A DNA stretch of 48,219 bases from Bacteroidales bacterium (GTDB taxonomy: Bacteria; Bacteroidota; Bacteroidia; Bacteroidales; UBA932). The notes beneath the pieces were generated by a model. It did no database searches. It was not told the origin of the DNA and saw only the letters and a list, made by a program, of their open reading frames with translations. The stretch covers positions 1-48,219 of the forward strand of contig JAFTYS010000085.1 in assembly GCA_017461285.1 (NCBI GenBank), written 5' to 3'. Every line of letters begins with the position of its first letter. Within the stretch, counting starts at the first letter, position 1. The position numbers and the translations under genes are program-made. Shown piece after piece: positions 27,808 to 34,269 of this stretch.

Positions 27808-28470
27808 TTATTTCAGTGCTTTAAGTATGATGTTTTCGATGATGTCGTAACCCTCTCCGTTGAGGTGTACGCCGTCGTATGACCATTTTGCAGGAAGGCC
27901 GTTCTCCTCGTCCTTCATCGCAGAGTGGTAGTCGACATACATGCACCTGTTCTTCTGTGCATATTCCTTAAGCATCGAGTTGAGTCTGATGATCCTGTCG
28001 GCGCAGTCGGTCACTTCCGGCCTCCATCTGTACTGCTTCACCGGCAGTACCGAGCAGATTACCGGCTTTATCTTGTTAGCCTTTGCGATTTCGCACATCG
28101 AGACTATGTTGCCGTAGATGTCGTCGACTTCGATGAAGCCGTTGTTCTTTGCGATGTCATTGGTGCCGGCCAGAATGACGACATATTTCGGATGAAGGTC
28201 AACGACGTCCTTTCTCATGCGCACCAGCATGTGCGATGTCGTCTGTCCGGATATGCCGCGGCAGAGGAAGTTGTTGGATGTGAAGAAGTTCGGGTCGGCA
28301 TCCCACCAGCACTGGGTGATGCTGTCTCCCATGAATACGGCTTTCGGCTGTACTGTCACTTCCGAATTGGCCTGGGCATATCTTCCGAGGTTTGCCCAAT
28401 CGTCCTGGGCTGCGGCGTGAGTCCCTGAAAGGACGAGCGCCGCCAGGACTGTAACTAGCGTTTTCTTCAT
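27808..28470 (-). CDS. SGNH/GDSL hydrolase, candidate acetyl-mannan esterase
   Basis: 220 residues with a signal peptide (ends HAAAQ, residue 22). The SGNH blocks are in order: Ser in FMGDSITQ (S50), Gly in RGISGQT, Asn in GTND (N104), and the Asp-His pair in DGVHLN (D199, H202). It lies between two GH26 genes with gaps of 1 and 12 bp, so it is almost certainly co-expressed with them. Deacetylation of manno-oligosaccharides is the simplest reading. The family also contains lipases and other esterases. Confidence 0.88.
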   Translation of the reverse strand: MKKTLVTVLAALVLSGTHAAAQDDWANLGRYAQANSEVTVQPKAVFMGDSITQCWWDADPNFFTSNNFLCRGISGQTTSHMLVRMRKDVVDLHPKYVVILAGTNDIAKNNGFIEVDDIYGNIVSMCEIAKANKIKPVICSVLPVKQYRWRPEVTDCADRIIRLNSMLKEYAQKNRCMYVDYHSAMKDEENGLPAKWSYDGVHLNGEGYDIIENIILKALK

Positions 28471-28482
28471 ATTGCAGTTGTT

Positions 28483-29478
28483 TTAGTTGTTATCAAAATT
28501 CACGACATTCGGCAAGGTGAAGATAGCCTTGAGATCTTCAATAGTATTGTATCTGTCGTGGGTGAATCCTGTCCATACCATGAACCATGCGAACTTGTTC
28601 ATTGAAGCCAGTTTCTCAGGGGTCGGGAGATCGCCAAGCTCGCCCAGGGCGATCAGCTTGCCTTCTCCCAGCTCCACGAGCTGGTCGTGATGTTCCTGCT
28701 TCCAGTCGTTGTGGTATACATCTGTGGCCAGCACATCAACATATTCATGTCCGGGGTAATACAGGCTGTAGGCCATTGCGGTGTCGTCAGGAACTACTCT
28801 TGGGGCATTTGCGTTCCAGACCCATATGAGGTTGTCGAGGTGGTGATGGTTGACCATCCTGTCGTAGAGCATCTTCCAGAGTTTCGCAAAACCGTCCTCT
28901 CCCTTTCTGTCTCCCCACCAGAACCACTCTCCGTTCATCTCGTGATATGGTCTCCATAATACGGGTATGTTCCTGTCCTTCAGTGTCTTGAGGTATGTGG
29001 ATATGGAGTCGACCTGCTCCAGCCACATGCTGTGCATTTCAGAACCCTCCGTCATCAGTTCCTTCCACTGCTCATCGCTGAACTTTCCCTGGGTCTGGCG
29101 TCTGAAATCCACTCTCGGAGTCCTGTCGAAAGGCCTGTTGACATGCCACATGATTGTGATGATGCGCCCTCTCCTGTGCTCTCTGGTCGCAATCTCCACG
29201 ACCTGCCTTGCATCCCATGCAAGGTCGCCTCCCCATATCATAGGTGTCTTTCCGGATGCCTCTTCGATCCTGTCAAGGTCGTAGACATAGTTTGGCATCA
29301 TCAGCTGGTTGTGATGGAGTCCTGAAATGATCTTGCCGTCTTCGACAGACTTGTAAAGACTTGCAAGAAGATTTCTGGCCTCAGGAGTGGCGTTAGGGTT
29401 AACCGGCCGGACCGGCTCTTTCGCTGCTGCGTTGATCAGGCAAAGCGCAGCCATGGCAATACAAAGAAGTCGTCTCAT
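28483..29478 (-). CDS. GH26 beta-mannanase, periplasmic type, first gene of the second mannan run
   Basis: 331 residues from the ATG at 29478. A GTG at 29493 would add five residues, but the ATG gives a standard signal peptide (MRRLLCIAMAALC...NAAAKE), so it is preferred. Catalytic residues counted from the ATG are acid/base Glu in WRPYHEMNGEWFWWG (E180) and nucleophile Glu in ALGELGDLP (E280). It is shorter than the other two GH26 proteins and has no extra domains. It heads a three-gene unit (GH26, SGNH, GH26), divergent from aminopeptidase P. Confidence 0.9.
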   Translation of the reverse strand: MRRLLCIAMAALCLINAAAKEPVRPVNPNATPEARNLLASLYKSVEDGKIISGLHHNQLMMPNYVYDLDRIEEASGKTPMIWGGDLAWDARQVVEIATREHRRGRIITIMWHVNRPFDRTPRVDFRRQTQGKFSDEQWKELMTEGSEMHSMWLEQVDSISTYLKTLKDRNIPVLWRPYHEMNGEWFWWGDRKGEDGFAKLWKMLYDRMVNHHHLDNLIWVWNANAPRVVPDDTAMAYSLYYPGHEYVDVLATDVYHNDWKQEHHDQLVELGEGKLIALGELGDLPTPEKLASMNKFAWFMVWTGFTHDRYNTIEDLKAIFTLPNVVNFDNN

Positions 29479-29568
29479 AATGATAGTTTTCACAAATTTC
29501 GCTTTTTTTGGAAATAATTCATAGTCTGTTTGTATCCGGTATATGCCTTTTTTGATGGTCAGAATGTA

Positions 29569-29603
29569 TTTGGGAGAATAATGATTGAAAAATGTTATCT
29601 TTG
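29569..29603 (+). promoter_or_regulatory. Candidate promoter of the aminopeptidase P gene
   Basis: TTTG at 29569-29572 and TATCTTTG at 29596-29603 match the Bacteroidota -33 and -7 elements, with a 23-bp spacer that is slightly longer than usual. Transcription would begin just upstream of the ATG at 29626. This argues against in-frame start codons further upstream, which would overlap the promoter. Confidence 0.5.
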
Positions 29604-29625
29604 TATGACATTAAATATGATTGTT

Positions 29626-31062
29626 ATGTTCAGTTCAGAAGTATATGTAAACCGTCGTCGCGCCCTGCTCTCGCAGATGGCCTCGATGACAGCTGAAGGA
29701 AAACGCGGTCTTGCGGTTTTCCTTGGAAACGTGGATGCTCCGGCAAACTACAGGGGAAACGACTACAAGTTCCGTCAGGACAGCAGCTTCCTGTATTTCT
29801 GGGGAGTGGATGAACCATGGTTCGCTGCCGTCCTCGACCTGGACAGCGCTGACGAGCGTCTGTATGGAAACGATGTGGATATAGATGACATCATCTGGAT
29901 GGGACCTCAGCCTACAGTGGCTTCGAAAGGCGTTGCGATAGGATGTCCTGCAACGGCTCCTCTTGCAGAGTTCGACAAGGCTGTTGCTGCTGCAGTTGCT
30001 GCCGGACGTCCTGTCCATTTCCTTCCTCCGGCAAGGTACTATAACCAGATGAAGCTGTCCCAGCTGACCGGCATCTCGTCCGAGATGGTCCGTAAGGTAG
30101 CTCCTGTTGCAGCGGGCGGTGCTTCAGAGGAACTTGTGAAGGCGGTTGTCGCATTGCGTCTGATCAAGGAACAGTGTGAGATAGATGAAATCGACAAGGC
30201 GTGCGATATAGGATACCGCATGCATACTGAGGCACGCCGAGGCTGCAAGCCAGGCGTGCTGGAGCAGTCGATAGTAGGCCGCATGGAAGGAGTGACATAC
30301 GCTGAAGGATGGGGACCTTCGTTCACGACCATCCTCTCGCAGAACGGCGAGACTCTCCACAACCACAGCCACCATCAGATCATCACCCCAGGCCGTCTGC
30401 TCGTGGTGGATGCCGGCGCTGAAAGCAACACACATTATGCATCCGACTTTACCCGCACATACCCTTGCAGCGGCAAGTTCACGACAAAGCAGCGTGAGAT
30501 CTACGACATCGTCCAGCAGGCAAACGATCTTGCATTCAGTCTGACGAAGCCTGGCACATCTTATTGGGACGTCCACTGTGCGACCGTACGCTATATGCTC
30601 GAGCAGCTCAAGGCTCTGGATTTCGTGCGCGGAGATGTGGATGAGATGGTCGCATGCGGCATTTCTGGCCTTTTCATGCCTCATGGACTGGGTCATAACA
30701 TGGGTATGGATGTCCATGACATGGAAGATCTTGGAGAGAACTATGTAGGCTACGGCGACGAGCGTCAGAGGTCTCCGCTTCTTGGAATGGGTAATCTGCG
30801 CATGGCCCGCAATCTCAAGCCGGGACATGTGATTTCTGATGAACCGGGCATTTATTTCATCCCTGCCCTTATCGAGCAGTGGAAGAGGGAAGGCACTGAC
30901 AAGGGATTCGTGAACTACGCCAAGCTGGCGGATTATTACGATTTCGGAGGCATCCGTCTCGAGGACGATGTCCTCGTGACAGCCGACGGCGCCCGCCGTC
31001 TCGGCTCAGCCCGCCTCCCGATCACATCTTCGGAGATAGAAGAGATAATGGCAAACGAATAA
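29626..31062 (+). CDS. pepP: Aminopeptidase P family (Xaa-Pro) metallopeptidase
   Basis: 478 residues from the ATG at 29626, chosen because the promoter lies just upstream of it. There is no signal peptide, so it is cytoplasmic. It has the N-terminal creatinase-like domain and the pita-bread metal site: Asp residues in VVDAGAE and ASDFTRTYP, His in HGLGHNMGMDVHD, and Glu in SDEPGIYF and GIRLEDDVLV. It removes N-terminal residues that precede proline during peptide turnover. DUF456 follows after 2 bp and is probably co-transcribed. Confidence 0.93.
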   Translation: MFSSEVYVNRRRALLSQMASMTAEGKRGLAVFLGNVDAPANYRGNDYKFRQDSSFLYFWGVDEPWFAAVLDLDSADERLYGNDVDIDDIIWMGPQPTVASKGVAIGCPATAPLAEFDKAVAAAVAAGRPVHFLPPARYYNQMKLSQLTGISSEMVRKVAPVAAGGASEELVKAVVALRLIKEQCEIDEIDKACDIGYRMHTEARRGCKPGVLEQSIVGRMEGVTYAEGWGPSFTTILSQNGETLHNHSHHQIITPGRLLVVDAGAESNTHYASDFTRTYPCSGKFTTKQREIYDIVQQANDLAFSLTKPGTSYWDVHCATVRYMLEQLKALDFVRGDVDEMVACGISGLFMPHGLGHNMGMDVHDMEDLGENYVGYGDERQRSPLLGMGNLRMARNLKPGHVISDEPGIYFIPALIEQWKREGTDKGFVNYAKLADYYDFGGIRLEDDVLVTADGARRLGSARLPITSSEIEEIMANE

Positions 31063-31064
31063 AT

Positions 31065-31541
31065 ATGGAAACACTGATCATAATTCTGGCAATTCTTGCC
31101 GGCGTGATAGGAATCGCCGGCAGCATCCTCCCGGGCCTTCCGGGAACACCTGTAAGCTGGATCGGCCTTCTTCTCCTCTATATCTGGGGACCGGAAGAAA
31201 TGGCCCTCAAGACCCTTATCGTATGGGGTGTTGTGGTAGCGATCGTATCGGTTATCGACTATATCGTTCCGATGTACTTCACCAAGCTCACCGGCGGAAG
31301 CAAATACGCCGAAAGGGGAGCGATGGTCGGACTTATCGCCGGCATCATCCTGACCCCTATAGGCATGATCCTCGGATCGTTCCTCGGAGCTTTCCTTTTC
31401 GAGTATTATTACACCCGCCAGGGAGCCGGCCAGGCCCTCAAGGCCGCCATCGGCTCCTTCCTCGGCTTCATAACCGGCACAGGTCTGAAGACCATCGTCT
31501 CTGTCCTGATCCTCTGGAAGATCTGCGTCTTCGCCTTTTAG
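31065..31541 (+). CDS. DUF456 family small membrane protein
   Basis: 158 residues with about four hydrophobic helices and the Gly/Pro-rich pattern of DUF456 (SILPGLPGTPVSWIG near the N-terminus, RGAMVGLIAGIILTPIG and GSFLGAFLFEY in the middle). The function of the family is unknown. The start is 2 bp after the pepP stop. The stop codon is TAG. A REP-like pair follows 4 bp later. Confidence 0.88.
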   Translation: METLIIILAILAGVIGIAGSILPGLPGTPVSWIGLLLLYIWGPEEMALKTLIVWGVVVAIVSVIDYIVPMYFTKLTGGSKYAERGAMVGLIAGIILTPIGMILGSFLGAFLFEYYYTRQGAGQALKAAIGSFLGFITGTGLKTIVSVLILWKICVFAF

Positions 31542-31544
31542 TTT

Positions 31545-31656
31545 CCTGTGACAGTTTTCGGGCTATTTCTGCAACAGGTGTGGCCAAAACCTCATGAATA
31601 ACGCGGTTTTGGCCACACCTGTAACACTTTTCAGCCGTTTTCTGACACAGCTGTAA
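31545..31656. repeat. Inverted pair of REP-like repeats (REPIN-like)
   Basis: Inner arms ACAGGTGTGGCCAAAACC (31574-31591) and its exact complement (31605-31622) form a perfect 18-bp stem with a 13-base loop. Outer arms CTGTGACAG (from 31546) and CTGACACAG (ending 31650) pair imperfectly. Each half matches the repeat at 196-247, including the ACAGGTGTnnCCnAAACC end. It fills the gap between the convergent DUF456 and asd genes, where it may also block read-through. Confidence 0.75.
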
Positions 31657-31665
31657 GCTTTACGG

Positions 31666-32670
31666 CTACCTAGGAAGGAAGCCTTTCTCTATAAGCTTTT
31701 CGGCGATCTGGACGGCGTTGGTCGCAGCGCCTTTGCGGAGGTTGTCTGCAACGCACCAGAAGTTAAGGCCATACTTTACCGAAGGGTCCTTGCGGAAGCG
31801 GCCTACGAACACGTCGTTCTTGCCCCATGCGTAGAGAGGCATAGGATAGACGTTGTTTGCAGGGTCGTCCTGAAGTGTGACGCCCGGAGTCTCTTCCATG
31901 ATCCTGCGCACATCCTCAAGAGTGAAGTCCTTCTCGAACTCGAGGTTGATGGACTCCGAATGGCCGCCCTGTACAGGTACGCGGACGGTGGTAGGGGATA
32001 CGCCGATGGTGTCGTCTGCAAAGATCTTATGGGTCTCGTTGACCATCTTCATCTCTTCCTTGGTGTAGCCTGTCTCGAGGAACGAGTCGATGTGAGGAAG
32101 GATGTTCTGGTCGATAGGATGCGGGTAGACTGCAGGATATTCGCCCCACTTTCCGCCCTTGCGCTCTTCTGTCATCTGGTCCATGGCCTTGTATCCTGTT
32201 CCTGTAACTGACTGATATGTAGACACTACCACTCTCTTGATCCTGTAAGCCTTATGGAGAGGCCAGAGAGGAAGGAGCATCTGGATTGTAGAACAGTTAG
32301 GATTTGCTATGATGTAGTCCGACTCTTCGATTACGTCTCCGTTGATTTCAGGGACGACCAGCTTCTTGGTCGGGTCCATGCGCCACTGCGATGAGTTGTC
32401 GACCACGCGGCATCCGACTTCAGCGAACTTAGGCGCAAGTTCGGCAGATGTGCTTCCGCCTGCCGAGAACAGCGCGAGGTCCGGACGTGCCGCTATCGCG
32501 TCTTCTGCGCTTACGACTGTCCATTCCTTGTCCTGGAATGTGATCTTTCTTCCTACTGACTTTGCCGAAGCTACCGGAAGGAGCTCCGTTACGGGGAAGT
32601 TCCTTTCTGCCAGAACTTCCAGCATTCTTGTGCCAACCAGTCCTGTGGCACCCACTACTGCTACTTTCAT
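31666..32670 (-). CDS. asd: Aspartate-semialdehyde dehydrogenase
   Basis: 334 residues, normal for the family. The N-terminal NAD(P)-binding motif is VGATGLVGTRMLEVL. The catalytic Cys lies in NPNCSTIQ (C126), and a His in QGGHSES serves as base. It reduces aspartyl phosphate to aspartate semialdehyde, feeding lysine, methionine and threonine synthesis, and fits the metX-thrA-metY genes upstream on the same strand. The start codon lies inside a perfect 16-bp inverted repeat at the edge of a MITE-like element, so initiation may be impeded or regulated. No promoter box was found between it and metY. The stop codon is TAG. Confidence 0.95.
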   Translation of the reverse strand: MKVAVVGATGLVGTRMLEVLAERNFPVTELLPVASAKSVGRKITFQDKEWTVVSAEDAIAARPDLALFSAGGSTSAELAPKFAEVGCRVVDNSSQWRMDPTKKLVVPEINGDVIEESDYIIANPNCSTIQMLLPLWPLHKAYRIKRVVVSTYQSVTGTGYKAMDQMTEERKGGKWGEYPAVYPHPIDQNILPHIDSFLETGYTKEEMKMVNETHKIFADDTIGVSPTTVRVPVQGGHSESINLEFEKDFTLEDVRRIMEETPGVTLQDDPANNVYPMPLYAWGKNDVFVGRFRKDPSVKYGLNFWCVADNLRKGAATNAVQIAEKLIEKGFLPR

Positions 32671-32696
32671 ATAAAAATCGTTTTTATATGAAAGTA
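32662..32696. repeat. Perfect 16-bp inverted repeat covering the asd start codon
   Basis: TACTTTCATATAAAAA (32662-32677) and TTTTTATATGAAAGTA (32681-32696) are exact complements around TCG. On the asd transcript the ATG and the next two codons form the 3' arm, so the start codon would be paired in the hairpin. The right arm is also part of the left end of the adjacent element. Confidence 0.8.
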
Positions 32697-32828
32697 AATT
32701 CCTCTATGCCTAGGGGCTCTGCCCCTATTATACCCCGCGGCCTTTTGCCTTTCGTTCGTTCCGAACGCGGCGTCGGCCGTCGCTCTGACGAGCGAAGGAG
32801 ATGCTATAAAGGGATTTACTTCATATAA
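32684..32828. mobile_element. MITE-like element of about 145 bp with imperfect terminal inverted repeats
   Basis: Left end TTATATGAAAGTAAATTCC (32684-32702) and right end GGGATTTACTTCATATAA (32811-32828) are complementary apart from one mismatch and one missing base. The interior is much more GC-rich than the flanks and packed with hairpins: TAGGGGC/GCCCCTA (32711-32727), CGTTCG/CGAACG and TCGCTC/GAGCGA. No credible gene is inside. Non-autonomous transposition or a dispersed structured repeat are both possible. No target duplication was confirmed. Confidence 0.5.
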
Positions 32829-32844
32829 TTATTCAATAAAATAA

Positions 32845-32860
32845 TAAGGTCAAGACCTTA
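32845..32860 (-). terminator. Probable intrinsic terminator downstream of metY
   Basis: TAAGGTC (32845-32851) and GACCTTA (32854-32860) form a perfect 7-bp stem. Read on the minus strand it is followed by the T-rich TTATTTTATTG. It lies about 107 bp past the metY stop and upstream of the MITE-like element. If it works, asd would need its own promoter or partial read-through. Confidence 0.45.
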
Positions 32861-32966
32861 AAGTATGTTGTTAATAATTAGCCACTTATGTTTAATCGCC
32901 TGCGGCAGATGGAGCATGCGATTTAGTTTATATGGCTGGTTATCAGCGTTTTATCTATCCGGGGCC

Positions 32967-34241
32967 TTACAGTGCGGCGTTGAGGTCGGCGATGAGGTCG
33001 TCGATGTTTTCTATGCCGACGCTGAGGCGGAGCATGTTAGGGTAGACTCCTGCTGCAACCTGCTCTTCAGGACTGAGCTGCGAATGGGTTGTGGATGCAG
33101 GGTGGACGATAAGCGACTTGGAGTCACCCACGCTTCCCACGTGCAGGATCAGCTCAAGACGGGTGACGAGTGCTGCCGCAGCCTCGAATCCTCCCTTCAC
33201 ACGGAAGGTAAGGACTCCGCCGAACCCATGCTTGAGGTATTTGCACCCCAGCTCGTGATATGGGTTGCTCCTGAGTCCCGGATAGTTCACGCTCTCCACA
33301 GCCGGATGCTTCTCAAGGAACTCCGCTACCGCAAGGGTGTTCTCGCAGCAGCGCTCCGCTCTGAGCGACAGGGTTTCAAGACCCTGGAGCATCAGGAACG
33401 AGTTGAACGGAGAAGCCGCAGGTCCGATGTTGCGGAGCCCGTCCACGCGTACTCTTCCCGCAAAAGCCGCATCTCCGAATACCTCTTTATATATAAGGCC
33501 GTGGTAGCTTTCCGAAGGAGCTGCCAGAAGCGGATACTTCTCCGGTGTCCAGTCGAAGTTTCCTCCGTCGACAACCACTCCTCCGAGCGCGGTTCCATGT
33601 CCGCAGATCCATTTGGTAGCGGAATGTACAGATACATTGCATCCCCACTCGAACGGGCGGAAGAGGTATCCTCCCATGCCGAAGGTGTTGTCCACCATTA
33701 CGCAGATGCCCTTGCGGCGTGCCATCTCCACGATAGGCTCATAGTCCGGAATGTTGAAGGCCGGGTTGCCGATGTTCTCGAGGAAGAGGGCCTTGGTGCG
33801 TCCGTCCACGAGAGCTTCAAGGTCTGACACATGGTCGCTCTTGGCGAAACGTACCTCTATGCCCATGTCACGCAGGGTGATGGCGAACATGGTGAATGTG
33901 CCTCCGTAGAGGAAAGGCTGGGCCACGATGTTGTCTCCCGGGCCGCAGATGTTGGTGATGGAAAGGAAGACAGCCGACTGGCCTGATGCCGTCGAAACGG
34001 CGGCTACACCTCCTTCGAGGGCCGCCATGCGCTTTTCGAAGACTTCGTTGGTCGTGTTGGTGATGCGGGTGTATATGTTGCCCGGGCGCTTAAGCTCGAA
34101 GAGCTCGGCGCCATATTCCATACTGTCGAATGTGTAGGCCGTGCTCTGGTAAATAGGCACCGCCGTTCCTTTTGATACAGGGTCGATTTCCTGTCCTGCC
34201 CTGACCTGCAGGGTCTCGAACTTATATTCTTTCTTTTCCAT
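32967..34241 (-). CDS. metY: O-acetylhomoserine sulfhydrylase (aminocarboxypropyltransferase)
   Basis: 424 residues, full length. This is a Cys/Met-metabolism PLP enzyme: the cofactor Lys is in SVHSATKWICGHG (K210), with YTRITNTTNEVFEKR near the N-terminus and VMVDNTFG before the Lys. It makes homocysteine from O-acetylhomoserine and sulfide, using the product of metX encoded two genes upstream on the same strand. The gap to thrA is 28 bp, so the two are probably co-transcribed. The 32861-32966 gap after it shows nothing recognisable. Confidence 0.95.
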   Translation of the reverse strand: MEKKEYKFETLQVRAGQEIDPVSKGTAVPIYQSTAYTFDSMEYGAELFELKRPGNIYTRITNTTNEVFEKRMAALEGGVAAVSTASGQSAVFLSITNICGPGDNIVAQPFLYGGTFTMFAITLRDMGIEVRFAKSDHVSDLEALVDGRTKALFLENIGNPAFNIPDYEPIVEMARRKGICVMVDNTFGMGGYLFRPFEWGCNVSVHSATKWICGHGTALGGVVVDGGNFDWTPEKYPLLAAPSESYHGLIYKEVFGDAAFAGRVRVDGLRNIGPAASPFNSFLMLQGLETLSLRAERCCENTLAVAEFLEKHPAVESVNYPGLRSNPYHELGCKYLKHGFGGVLTFRVKGGFEAAAALVTRLELILHVGSVGDSKSLIVHPASTTHSQLSPEEQVAAGVYPNMLRLSVGIENIDDLIADLNAAL

Positions 34242-34269
34242 GATTCGGTCTGTATAAAGTTCCTTCGCT

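Noticed and set aside
29530..29625. 32-codon upstream extension of aminopeptidase P
   Set aside because: It contains the probable -7 box, so it cannot be part of the message, and it shows no family similarity.
32702..32828. Coding frame through the MITE-like element
   Set aside because: The frame is made of hairpin sequence, is Arg-rich with no domain, and has no promoter. It is better explained as a structured repeat.
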